Of a stretch of DNA of 9,667 nucleotides, positions 1-7,287 are shown piece by piece. Below the pieces are notes generated by a model. That model had not been told where the DNA came from. It searched no databases and worked only from the letters and a program-made list of their open reading frames with translations. Position 1 is the first letter of the stretch. Each line of letters opens with the position of its first letter. A program made the translations under genes and the position numbers. This DNA comes from JAMXLO01 sp046735215 (GTDB taxonomy: Bacteria; Pseudomonadota; Alphaproteobacteria; Acetobacterales; Acetobacteraceae), in assembly GCA_046735215.1 (NCBI GenBank), contig JBKPSV010000372.1:1-9667 (forward strand), read 5' to 3'.

Positions 1-390
1 GTGATTCTGGGGCATGCGGTGGTGGCGATGCCGCTGGTATTCACCACGGTGTCGGCCAGCCTACGGAGCTATGATCCGGCGTTGGAATTCGCCGCGATGA
101 CACTGGGCGCAAATGGCTGGCAGGCGTTCCGCCATGTCACGCTGCCGATGATCGGCAGTGGGTTGGCAATCGGCGGCATCTTCGCTTTCGCGATCTCGTT
201 CGACGAGCTGATGTTGGCGCTGTTCCTGGCGAGCCCACATACGGAGACGCTACCGCGCCTGTTGTGGGAACATCTGCAGCAGACGATCACACCGGTGATC
301 GCCGCCGTCGCTACGTTGGTGTTGTTGTTCACGTTGGTCTTGATGGCAGCTGTGTCGCTGCTGCGACGTTCCGACGCGCAGGCCGCATGA
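1..390 (+). CDS. ABC transporter permease, PotC-like (5' end missing)
   Basis: This is the C-terminal half of an inner-membrane permease of the binding-protein-dependent (BPD_transp_1) type, closest in style to the spermidine/putrescine (PotC) group. The visible 129 residues contain the cytoplasmic EAA loop at about residues 29-49 (E-F-A-A-M-T-L-G ending in a Leu-Pro), which docks on the ATPase. Hydrophobic segments lie at about 1-15, 51-75 and 97-121, followed by a basic end (LLRRS). Family members are usually 260-280 residues, so roughly half lies upstream of the window. The GTG at base 1 is more likely an internal Val codon than a start. The stop overlaps the ATPase start (ATGA, 387-390), implying translational coupling. 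A second permease would be expected upstream. Substrate class is inferred from family resemblance only. Confidence 0.88.
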   Translation: MILGHAVVAMPLVFTTVSASLRSYDPALEFAAMTLGANGWQAFRHVTLPMIGSGLAIGGIFAFAISFDELMLALFLASPHTETLPRLLWEHLQQTITPVIAAVATLVLLFTLVLMAAVSLLRRSDAQAA

Positions 391-1457
391 CGCGCGGCGC
401 GTCCCTGACATTCGATCAGGTCAGCAAAAGCTACGGTACGGTGATGGCGTTGCAGCCAACCAGCATGAGCATCGCGCCGGCAGAATTCTTTGCGCTGTTG
501 GGACCATCCGGCTCGGGGAAGTCCACGTTGCTGGGCACTATCGCGGGCTTCGTAGCGCCGAGTGGCGGTCGCGTCCTGGTGGATGGTGCGGACATCACTG
601 GCATGTCGCCGCATCGGCGGAACATCGGCATGGTGTTTCAGAATTACGCGCTGTTTCCCTATCTCACCGTGGCACAGAACATCGCATTTCCGCTGAAGAT
701 GCGGCGATTGTCGAGGGCGGAAATTGCTCCACGGGTGGAGCGGGCGCTGGAGATGGTGCGGCTGGGCGGATTTGGACCACGGATGCCAGCGCAATTGTCC
801 GGCGGACAGCAACAGCGCGTCGCGCTGGCGCGGGCGGCCGTCTACGATCCGCCACTGTTGTTAATGGATGAGCCACTCGGCGCGCTGGACAAGAACCTCC
901 GAGAAGAGATGCAGGAGGAGCTTCGCCAATTCCACCGTACCGTTGGGGCGACGATATTGTACGTGACGCATGACCAGCAGGAAGCGGCGTCGATGGCGGA
1001 TCGCATCGCGATCATGAACCACGGCAAGGCGGAGCAGATCGGATCCCCGCACGAGGTGTACGAGCAACCGAGCAACAGTTTCGTTGCCCGCTTTTTGGGC
1101 GAGGCGAACATGTTCCACCTGCTCCAGGCGTGCGCGGATGGATCTGGCCTTACGCGGTATGGCACGGAAGAGTCGCTGTCGGTGCTGGCGCGCAGTGGGG
1201 CGTCTGGCACCGTAGCCTGCGTTCGGCCAGAAGATATCACGATCGCGACCATGCCGACGAGGCGCGACAACTGCTTCCCTGGCCGCATCACTGATCTGGT
1301 GCAGGTCGCCGGCAGTGTGCGCTATCGCGTGGCGGTCGCGCCTGGTTGCACCTTGAGCGTGCGTGCGTCGGCGGAACGCCGGGCCACGGTTCTGGCGATG
1401 GATGACGCGGTGCATGTGGGGTGGGATGCCACGGACATGCTGGTACTGCCGGCATGA
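387..1457 (+). CDS. ABC transporter ATP-binding protein, PotA-like
   Basis: This 356-residue nucleotide-binding subunit would power import through the permease upstream. All core motifs are intact: Walker A GPSGSGKST at 39-47, Q-loop Gln85 (FQNYALFP), signature LSGGQQQR at 137-144, Walker B LLLMDEP at 157-163, D-loop at 164-168 (LGALD) and H-loop His195 (YVTHD). The C-terminal part, from about 275 on and including CVRPEDI, is a TOBE-type regulatory domain as in PotA, FbpC and related importers. The length is normal for that group. I chose the ATG at 387 because it overlaps the permease stop and puts the first beta strand (LTFDQVSKSYG) just after the start. The open frame extends back to 264, but only through the permease gene in another frame. 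Polyamine-type substrate is inferred; FbpC-like metal importers share this domain layout, but the downstream PotD-like binding protein favours an organic cation or amine. Confidence 0.95.
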   Translation: MTRGASLTFDQVSKSYGTVMALQPTSMSIAPAEFFALLGPSGSGKSTLLGTIAGFVAPSGGRVLVDGADITGMSPHRRNIGMVFQNYALFPYLTVAQNIAFPLKMRRLSRAEIAPRVERALEMVRLGGFGPRMPAQLSGGQQQRVALARAAVYDPPLLLMDEPLGALDKNLREEMQEELRQFHRTVGATILYVTHDQQEAASMADRIAIMNHGKAEQIGSPHEVYEQPSNSFVARFLGEANMFHLLQACADGSGLTRYGTEESLSVLARSGASGTVACVRPEDITIATMPTRRDNCFPGRITDLVQVAGSVRYRVAVAPGCTLSVRASAERRATVLAMDDAVHVGWDATDMLVLPA

Positions 1458-1482
1458 ACCAGCAATACGAAGGGGGACAACC

Positions 1483-2520
1483 ATGACTTCATATTCACTC
1501 ACTCGCCGTACCCTGTTGGTCGCAGGCACATCGGGATTGGCGATGCCGCATATCGCTCGCGCGGCGGCGAAGAGCATCGTCGTGGCCAACACCGGCGGTG
1601 CGCTCGAGGCGGCCATGGACGCCGCTTATTTTAAGCCATTCACTGCGAAGACCGGCATCGAGATCGTCAAGACGGTTAACGTCTATGCCAAGCTTAAGGC
1701 GATGGTGGAGGCGAATGCGGCAGACTGGGACGTGGCACAGCTTGATTCCACGGCTGCGGCAAATTTCGCGAGTCAGGGACTGCTAGAGACACTCGACTAC
1801 GGAGTGATCAACAAGAGCGACCTGATCAAGAACGCGGCACACGATTCCTACCTGCAGATTGACGTGGTGGCGGCGTGCGTGTCGTGGAACACGAAGAATG
1901 TGAAACCGGCGCAGGTGCCGCATACCTGGGCGGAGCTATGGGATCTGAAGCGGTTCAGCGGACAACGTGGTATGTGGAAGCAGCCATACCAAATGATGGA
2001 AATAGCGCTGATGGCAGATGGTGTGCCGCTCGACAAGCTATATCCTCTCGACGTCGATCGCGCTTTGAAGAGTCTTGATCGTATCAAGCCCGACATCTTC
2101 TGGTGGACCAGCGGCGCGCAGTCGGCTCAGATTCTAATCGATGGCGATGTTGCGGCTGGCATGTCATGGAACGGCCGCTTGTACGATCCGAAGCAAGCCG
2201 GTGCGCCGATCGATTTCCATTTCAATCAGGCTCTGTTCGTTTCGGATTCTTTGGTGGTGCCGCGCGGGGCAAAGAACAGGAAGGAAGCAATGGAGTTCAT
2301 CGCTTTCTCGATGGAGCCGCAGCAGCAGGCCAATTTCTCCAAGCAGATTCCGTATGGACCGACCAACCAGAAGGCTCTGCCTTTGCTGGACAGCGCGCGA
2401 CTGGCGGTACTGCCATCCTCAGAGGAGAACCTCGCACGCGGGGTGTTCCAGAACTTCGACTGGTGGGCAGAGAACGGAGCCAAGACCGGTGAGAAATTCA
2501 ACGCCTGGCTACTGAGCTGA
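1483..2520 (+). CDS. Extracellular solute-binding protein, PotD-like, with Tat signal
   Basis: This 345-residue periplasmic ligand-binding component belongs with the ABC importer encoded just upstream (25-bp gap). The N-terminus has a twin-arginine leader: LTRRTLL at residues 6-12, a hydrophobic stretch at 11-21, and an Ala-rich cleavage region (IARAAA, about 24-29). The mature part begins with a beta strand (KSIVVANTGGA) and carries segments typical of family 1 spermidine/putrescine-like binding proteins, such as WDVAQLD and the C-terminal GPTNQKALPLL. I chose the ATG at 1483 because a purine-rich SD (GAAGGGGG) sits about 6 bases upstream and the start gives a complete Tat signal; the frame is open further upstream but only inside the ATPase gene. 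The ligand is unknown. Pocket residues cannot be assigned without alignment. Confidence 0.93.
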   Translation: MTSYSLTRRTLLVAGTSGLAMPHIARAAAKSIVVANTGGALEAAMDAAYFKPFTAKTGIEIVKTVNVYAKLKAMVEANAADWDVAQLDSTAAANFASQGLLETLDYGVINKSDLIKNAAHDSYLQIDVVAACVSWNTKNVKPAQVPHTWAELWDLKRFSGQRGMWKQPYQMMEIALMADGVPLDKLYPLDVDRALKSLDRIKPDIFWWTSGAQSAQILIDGDVAAGMSWNGRLYDPKQAGAPIDFHFNQALFVSDSLVVPRGAKNRKEAMEFIAFSMEPQQQANFSKQIPYGPTNQKALPLLDSARLAVLPSSEENLARGVFQNFDWWAENGAKTGEKFNAWLLS

Positions 2521-2568
2521 GATGATCCACGTCGACTTGGCTCCATTGTGCCACCCAAAGGGGCCACC

Positions 2569-3921
2569 ATGCGCCAGATGAAGCTAGGCTTGTCCATCGC
2601 CAACCTAGGGTACCACTATGCGGCCTGGCGCCACCCGGATGTGCCAGCTGCCGGAAATATGCAGTTCGCGCATTTCAAGCACTGCGCCAAACTGGCGGAG
2701 GCCGGCAAGTTCGATCTCATCTTCCTAGCTGACAGCGCTGCTGTCCGCGATCTTGCCGACCCAACGATCGCTCGCGAGCTGGAGCATCAACTAGTCAAGC
2801 ACGAGCCACTGGCTCTGTTGGCCGCGTTGTCCACGGTTACAACGCATGTGGGCCTCGTCTGCACGGGCTCCACGACCTACACCGAGCCGTTCAACCTCGC
2901 GCGTCAGCTGACCACACTGGACCACATCAGCCGCGGCCGTGCGGGCTGGAACATGGTCACGAGTTTCAGCCTCGATGAGGCCAGGAACTTTGGCCTGGAA
3001 AAGGTGCTGTCCTCGGAACAGCGGCATTCTCGCGCGACCGAGTTCATCGACGTATTTACCGGCCTCGAGGAAAGCTGGGATGACGATGCGTTGCTGCACG
3101 ACAAGGCCACGGGCATCTTCTTCGATCGCAGCCGTATGCGTCAGCTCAACCATAAGGGTCAACATTTCTCGGTCCGCGGCCCGCTTGATATCGGCCCCGG
3201 TCCGCAGCGCCACATCCCCATCTTCACCGCCGGTGAGTCCGAAAACGCCCAGGAGCTGGCTGCCCGCTCTGCGGATGTCGTCTATGGTGGGCAGCCAAAT
3301 TTAGAATCGGCGAAGGCTTATTACGCCTCCTTGAAGGGCCGCCTCGCAAAATATGGCCGGAGCCATAATGACCTGCTGATTATGCCAGGCATCATGTCCT
3401 TCGTCGGGCGCACCATGCAGGAAGCGCGCGACAAGTTCGACCGCATGCAGGAGCTTATCCTGCCACGCCTTGGCCTGGGGCTGCTGGTGGTGAACGGGTT
3501 CCCCGACTACACCGGCTATGACATCGACGGTCCGGTGCCGGACCTACCGATGCCTGCTTCCCTAAAGGGTCATGGCCAATCGCCATTGCTAAAGACACTC
3601 CGCCGCGAGGGAATGACGATCCGCCAGCTGTACGAAGCCGTCTCCGCTGGTTTCTGGCATATGGGGGTCGTCGGTACTCCTACCAGCGTCGCCGATCTGA
3701 TGGAGGAGTGGTTTACCACCGGCGCCGCGGATGGCTTCAACATTCAGTCTCCTTGCATTCCTGTCGACTCTCAGGATTTCATCGAGCTCGTGATTCCGGA
3801 GTTGCAGCGTCGCGATCTGTTCCGTCGAGACTACGAAAGCACCACGCTTCGTGGAAATCTCGGCCTCAAGCGTGCAGAGAGCCGCGCCATGAAGGACGGT
3901 CGCCCCGAGTTCAGCGCCTGA
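2569..3921 (+). CDS. LLM-class flavin monooxygenase 1 (NtaA/SnaA/DszA family)
   Basis: This 450-residue cytosolic enzyme is of the bacterial luciferase-like family, subgroup of nitrilotriacetate (NtaA), EDTA, pristinamycin (SnaA) and dibenzothiophene-sulfone (DszA) monooxygenases. Members use FMNH2 from a separate NADH:FMN reductase and O2 to cleave C-N or C-S bonds. Visible hallmarks are the early AAWRHP at 18-23, the core TLDHISRGRAGWN at 116-128 followed by MVTS, ESWDDDA at about 168-174, the GPLD...PQ phosphate-loop region, and the C-terminal PELQRRDLFR. Length matches the family (about 420-460). I prefer the ATG at 2569 because AAAGGGG lies about 6 bases upstream; a GTG at 2548 would add seven residues that lack family character. 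It follows the binding-protein gene with a 48-bp gap and no terminator, so it is probably in the same operon. Substrate unknown. Confidence 0.94.
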   Translation: MRQMKLGLSIANLGYHYAAWRHPDVPAAGNMQFAHFKHCAKLAEAGKFDLIFLADSAAVRDLADPTIARELEHQLVKHEPLALLAALSTVTTHVGLVCTGSTTYTEPFNLARQLTTLDHISRGRAGWNMVTSFSLDEARNFGLEKVLSSEQRHSRATEFIDVFTGLEESWDDDALLHDKATGIFFDRSRMRQLNHKGQHFSVRGPLDIGPGPQRHIPIFTAGESENAQELAARSADVVYGGQPNLESAKAYYASLKGRLAKYGRSHNDLLIMPGIMSFVGRTMQEARDKFDRMQELILPRLGLGLLVVNGFPDYTGYDIDGPVPDLPMPASLKGHGQSPLLKTLRREGMTIRQLYEAVSAGFWHMGVVGTPTSVADLMEEWFTTGAADGFNIQSPCIPVDSQDFIELVIPELQRRDLFRRDYESTTLRGNLGLKRAESRAMKDGRPEFSA

Positions 3922-5276
3922 TGACGACACGTCAAATGCGACTGGGTCTGTCAGTCGCTAATCTCGGCTATCACTATGCCGCATGGCGGCTGCCTGAATC
4001 CCAGACTGACGCCGATCACGATATCAGGCATCACATCCGTAGCGCGCAAATCGCCGAGCGCGGGCTGATGGACTTCCTGTTCTTCGCGGATCTCGCCGTG
4101 GTGCGGGACATGGACAAGACGAATATCCGCCGCGACATGGAACAGAGCCACCTGAAGCTGGAACCAAGTCTGATCTGCGCCGCGCTGGCCGCCACCACGA
4201 CAAATATTGGGCTGATGCCCACCCTGTCCACCTCGTTCCACCACCCATACAACGTTGCCCGGCGGCTGGCGTCGATCGATCACATCAGCAACGGCCGCAC
4301 GGGCTGGAATTTGGTAACCAGCACCGATCGCGAAGAGGCTGCGAATTTCGGCCAAAGCGCCCCTTTGAGTTCAGATGAACGGCACGCCCGCGCGCGCGAG
4401 TTTCTCCACGTCGTGCGTGGCCTGTGGGATAGCTGGGACGACGACGCCTTCATGCGCGACAAGGAGAGCGGTCGTTATTTCGACCGTAACAAGGTTCACT
4501 TCCTGAATCACCAGGGGAAGTATTTCAAAGTCCGTGGGCCGCTCGACACAGCACGCCCGCCGCAAGGCCAGCTCCCCATCATTACAGCAGGCGCCTCTGC
4601 CAATGCACAGGAACTAGCAGCTGAAGTGGCGGACATGGTCTATAGCGCCTTCGCGCATTTGGATATGGCGAGGGACTACTACGCCTCTGTCAAGAGCCGT
4701 TTATCGAAGTTCGGTCGCAGCCCCGACACGCTGCGGATCATGACCGGTATCATGCCTGTCATCGGCCGTACGCGCGAAGAAGCGCAGGCAAAATTCGACC
4801 ACCTGCAGGATTTGCTTGATCCACGTGTCGCCAACGGGATGCTGCTGATCAATCAGTTCCCAGACCTTTCCGCCTACGGACCAGACGACAAGGTACCTGA
4901 AGCGGAGGTGATGGATGTCTATCTCACGGCCGCCCGCGATCCCGGGGTGACTGCGCGACTGATGGAGCGCGCTCGGCGCGAAGGCATGACGATGCGCCAG
5001 CTCTACGCCGCGGTGTCAGCAGGCTTCTGGCATCTCGGTGTCATCGGCACACCCGTCGACGTGGCCGATACCATGCAGATCTGGTTTGAACAGGGAGCCG
5101 CGGACGGCTTCATCATCCAGCCCCCCTACCTGCCCGGGTCAGCCGCAGATTTCGTCGATATGGTAGTCCCAGAACTGCAACGCCGCGGCTTGTTCCGCAC
5201 TGCCTACGAGGGCCATACCTTGCGCGAAAACCTCGGCCTGCCCCCCGTCCCCAGCCGTTACGCTCGACCCGGATAG
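3921..5276 (+). CDS. LLM-class flavin monooxygenase 2 (NtaA/SnaA/DszA family), tandem paralogue
   Basis: This 451-residue enzyme is a clear paralogue of the gene immediately upstream. They share a near-identical N-terminus (RQM-LGLS-ANLGYHYAAWR), the core SIDHISNGRTGWN at 118-130, SWDDDA at 171-176 and the C-terminal PELQRRGLFR...TLRENLGL. By eye about half the residues match, and the DNA has drifted at most third positions, so the duplication is old. The start ATG at 3921 shares its A with the previous stop (TGATG), so translation is probably coupled. The open frame runs back to 3708, but that part lies inside the preceding gene in a different frame and has no family similarity. It is expected to need FMNH2 from a reductase not encoded here. 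It may act on a related substrate, a successive step, or as a partner subunit; the sequence does not decide. Confidence 0.94.
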   Translation: MTTRQMRLGLSVANLGYHYAAWRLPESQTDADHDIRHHIRSAQIAERGLMDFLFFADLAVVRDMDKTNIRRDMEQSHLKLEPSLICAALAATTTNIGLMPTLSTSFHHPYNVARRLASIDHISNGRTGWNLVTSTDREEAANFGQSAPLSSDERHARAREFLHVVRGLWDSWDDDAFMRDKESGRYFDRNKVHFLNHQGKYFKVRGPLDTARPPQGQLPIITAGASANAQELAAEVADMVYSAFAHLDMARDYYASVKSRLSKFGRSPDTLRIMTGIMPVIGRTREEAQAKFDHLQDLLDPRVANGMLLINQFPDLSAYGPDDKVPEAEVMDVYLTAARDPGVTARLMERARREGMTMRQLYAAVSAGFWHLGVIGTPVDVADTMQIWFEQGAADGFIIQPPYLPGSAADFVDMVVPELQRRGLFRTAYEGHTLRENLGLPPVPSRYARPG

Positions 5277-5295
5277 CCACCAACTGCCCTGTGTC

Positions 5296-5317
5296 GAAGG
5301 ATTGCTCCCAATCCTTC
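5296..5317 (+). terminator. Candidate terminator hairpin after monooxygenase 2
   Basis: A perfect 9-bp inverted repeat, GAAGGATTG and CAATCCTTC, is separated by the 4-base loop CTCC and starts 20 bases after the monooxygenase 2 stop. No run of T follows, so it is not a textbook intrinsic terminator. It could be an RNA-end-stabilising hairpin or a partial terminator marking the end of the transporter-monooxygenase operon. Confidence 0.5.
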
Positions 5318-5370
5318 ATGCAGGACGATTTGCGGGATGGCATGCCGTAGTATTTTGATGGCTGGTCGCC

Positions 5371-5416
5371 GAACCGTTAGGAGGATGGCGAACGGTTCAG
5401 CTGGATGCCAAGCTGA
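5371..5416 (+). promoter_or_regulatory. Overlapping inverted repeats in the leader of monooxygenase 3
   Basis: GAACCGTT (5371-5378) and AACGGTTC (5391-5398) form a perfect 8-bp dyad around a 12-base spacer that begins AGGAGG. A second dyad, TCAGCT (5397-5402) and AGCTGA (5411-5416), overlaps its right arm by two bases, so the two stems would compete in RNA. They lie 27-72 bases upstream of the monooxygenase 3 start. The first could be the operator of a dimeric repressor. The pair could also act as an RNA switch. No function is shown by sequence alone. Confidence 0.4.
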
Positions 5417-5442
5417 CACCGACGAGCGCAGGATGGGGACCG

Positions 5443-6762
5443 ATGCCGAAGCGGCGCATGCATCTGATGGGCTACGTGATTGCCGGCCCCACCTGGCACC
5501 ACAACGGAGCGTGGCGACACGTAGAAAGCGATGCCATCAACGCGCTGGATGCGGCGCGATATGAGGATATCGCGCGTGTTCTCGAGGGGGGCAAGTTCGA
5601 CGGATTGTTCTTTGTCGACACCCTTGCACTGATGGAATTCTACGACGACAGCTTCGCCGCCGTTGTACGCAATGGTGGGCAGATCTACATGCTGGAGCCG
5701 CTGCAGCTCCTGGCGACAATGGCGCGAGCAACGGAACGGATTGGGCTGTCGGCGACGATGTCTACCGCTTTTTATCCACCGTTCCATATCGCTCGAAGCT
5801 TTGCGACACTCGATCACATCAGCAAAGGACGGGCGGCCTGGAACGTGGTGACCTCAACGCTGACGCGCGAGGCGCAGAATTTTGGACTGAACGCCATCAT
5901 GAATCCCGAGCGGCGCTACGACCATGCCGACGACGTCGTGCAGGCCTGTTGCAAACTTTGGGAGAGTTGGGAACCTGGCGCGATCGTCTACGATCGCCAG
6001 AACGGGATCTACGGAGATCCATCAAAGGTACATCACGCAAATTTTGAAGGGCGATGGGTCAGCGCGCGCGGGCCATTGCCGACGCCGCGCTCACCACAAG
6101 GCCGGCCGGTTCTCATGCAGGCAGGATCATCCGAGCGCGGCCGCGATTTCGCTGCGCAAAGGGCGGAGGTGGTGTTCACCTTGCAGCACGCCAAATCGGA
6201 TATGCAGGCCTTCTACGCCGATATAAAGGGACGAGTCGAACGCGCCGGCCGTCGGCCGGAAGACTGTAGCATCCTGCCAGGCATCGATGTCGTCCTGGGC
6301 GACACAGAATCGATTGCACAGGAGAAGGCTGCCTATCTGGGCAGCCTGGTGAACGCAGAATTTGGCGTAGCCGAAATGTCCAATGCGACCGGCAGCAATC
6401 TGGCAGGGCAGGACATCGACCGCCCGCTCGGTGAACTCGATCTGAAAGAGGGGGCGCGCGGCATGCTGGACGTTATTCTGCAGGGCAGCCGGCCAGATTC
6501 GCTGACGCTGCGCGAAGCCGGTCGGCGCTATGGTTATACGCGAATGAACCCACTGCTTGTTGGCACACCGACGATGGTTGCCGACCGACTGCAAGATCTG
6601 TTCGACTCGGGATGCTGTGACGGTTTTATTCTTTGCCCGTCGCTTACACCGTCAGCTTACGAAGCATTCTGCAGGGCGGTCGTACCTGAGTTACAGCGGC
6701 GCGATATTTTTCGTACCGAATACGCCGGGCGTACATTTCGTGAGCACTTGCAGGAACATTGA
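5443..6762 (+). CDS. LLM-class flavin monooxygenase 3 (NtaA/SnaA/DszA family)
   Basis: This third member of the FMNH2-dependent monooxygenase family has 439 residues and is complete. It shows the N-terminal GAWRH (22-26), the core TLDHISKGRAAWN (122-134) followed by VVTS, LWESWE, the ARGPLPTPRSPQGRPV segment and the C-terminal PELQRRDIFRTEYAGRTFRE. It differs more from the two tandem copies than they do from each other. Its first residues (HLMGYVIAGPTWHHNGAWRH) resemble the classical NtaA/SnaA N-terminus more closely than the shortened form of the other two. I chose the ATG at 5443 because AGGATGGGG lies just upstream; an ATG at 5458 would trim five residues. A 166-bp gap with hairpins separates it from the upstream operon, so it may have its own promoter. 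Substrate unknown, and a flavin reductase partner is not in the window. Confidence 0.93.
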   Translation: MPKRRMHLMGYVIAGPTWHHNGAWRHVESDAINALDAARYEDIARVLEGGKFDGLFFVDTLALMEFYDDSFAAVVRNGGQIYMLEPLQLLATMARATERIGLSATMSTAFYPPFHIARSFATLDHISKGRAAWNVVTSTLTREAQNFGLNAIMNPERRYDHADDVVQACCKLWESWEPGAIVYDRQNGIYGDPSKVHHANFEGRWVSARGPLPTPRSPQGRPVLMQAGSSERGRDFAAQRAEVVFTLQHAKSDMQAFYADIKGRVERAGRRPEDCSILPGIDVVLGDTESIAQEKAAYLGSLVNAEFGVAEMSNATGSNLAGQDIDRPLGELDLKEGARGMLDVILQGSRPDSLTLREAGRRYGYTRMNPLLVGTPTMVADRLQDLFDSGCCDGFILCPSLTPSAYEAFCRAVVPELQRRDIFRTEYAGRTFREHLQEH

Positions 6763-6772
6763 TCGATGTGCC

Positions 6773-6875
6773 CCTACCTCGCGGCCAACTCCGGTTAGTC
6801 TTCGGCTGCCGCCTCGTTGGCGGACATGTATACTCCCCTCCGAAGCCAAGTCGAAGCTGCGTTCGGGGAGGTAGG
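6773..6875 (+). promoter_or_regulatory. Leader that could sequester the ABM gene ribosome-binding site
   Basis: The strong SD GGGGAGG (6865-6871) of the next gene can pair with two upstream segments. CCTACCTC (6773-6780) is an exact complement of GAGGTAGG (6868-6875). Locally, 6835-6844 can pair with 6862-6871 with one mismatch and one G-T pair. TATACT at 6829-6834 resembles a -10 box, but no good -35 is correctly spaced. These pairings are seen in sequence; a regulatory role is inferred and weak, especially as the gene downstream is broken. Confidence 0.25.
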
Positions 6876-6876
6876 T

Positions 6877-7172
6877 ATGCTGATGCGTGTCCTGACGATG
6901 CGGGTACGACCGGAACATCTTGAAGACTGGAAGCGCTACACGAGGGATGTCGGGTTTCCCGGCATGCTTAGTCAACCTGGTTGCCGCAAAATCCAACGCA
7001 TGCGCCGGCTGGGGGCAGAAGCAGGCGAGTTTGAAGTAATTAGTGGTGGGACAGCATCCAGGATCTAGACCGCTTCAAGGCAAGCAGGGCCATGCAGGAG
7101 CTGAGCGAAAGCGCAGCTGCCTTCACTATACCGCCTTATCGTGAAGTCTTATACACGCTTGTCCAGGAATAA
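6877..7172 (+). pseudogene. ABM-type small monooxygenase, frameshifted
   Basis: This appears to be a small protein of the antibiotic biosynthesis monooxygenase (ABM, ferredoxin-like dimeric barrel) type, broken into two frames. The first part starts at ATG 6877 behind a strong SD (GGGGAGG, 5-base gap), reads MLMRVLTMRVRPEHLEDW and so on through GEFEVIS, then hits TAG at 7066-7068. The frame beginning at TGG 7047 continues with the expected WDSIQDLDRF, KASRAMQELSE and a C-terminal strand YREVLYTLVQE, ending at TAA 7170-7172. Joined, they give about 98 residues, normal for ABM proteins. The pattern fits loss of one base near 7043-7047, where the family usually has a Ser/x/Trp-Asp-Ser stretch. 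Such proteins can act as cofactor-free monooxygenases or accessory proteins; the role here is unknown. It lies 114 bp after monooxygenase 3, on the same strand. Confidence 0.72.
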
Positions 7173-7287
7173 GATGGCTAGGTAGCGACCGAGCCGCCCC
7201 TAATCGCTCTGCGGTGCCAAGTGGGTGAAAGGTAAAGGCTTCTGCCGTCATCCCGGCTTCAAAATTACTGGCGCACGCGAAGACCGG

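Noticed and set aside
861..1616. Long minus-strand open frame opposite the ATPase gene
   Set aside because: It is a GC-driven shadow of the well-supported ATPase, with no recognisable motifs and no plausible ribosome-binding site. The same applies to the minus-strand frames at 69-812 and 7379-7957.
2548..2568. GTG at 2548 as the start of monooxygenase 1
   Set aside because: The ATG at 2569 has a better-placed SD (AAAGGGG) and matches the paralogue's N-terminus.
3708..3920. Extended N-terminus for monooxygenase 2
   Set aside because: The extra 71 residues lie inside monooxygenase 1 in another frame, are Arg/Ser-rich and have no family similarity; the ATG at 3921 gives the expected N-terminus.
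7039..7052. Programmed -1 frameshifting in the ABM-type gene
   Set aside because: No X-XXY-YYZ slippery heptamer is present at the junction and no clear stimulatory hairpin follows; a simple deletion or sequencing error is more economical. No recoding signal is seen at the dioxygenase lesion either.
7244..7260. GTCATCCCGGCTTC-like segment suggestive of a REP-type repeat
   Set aside because: Only one half is present, with no matching second arm or second copy in the window.
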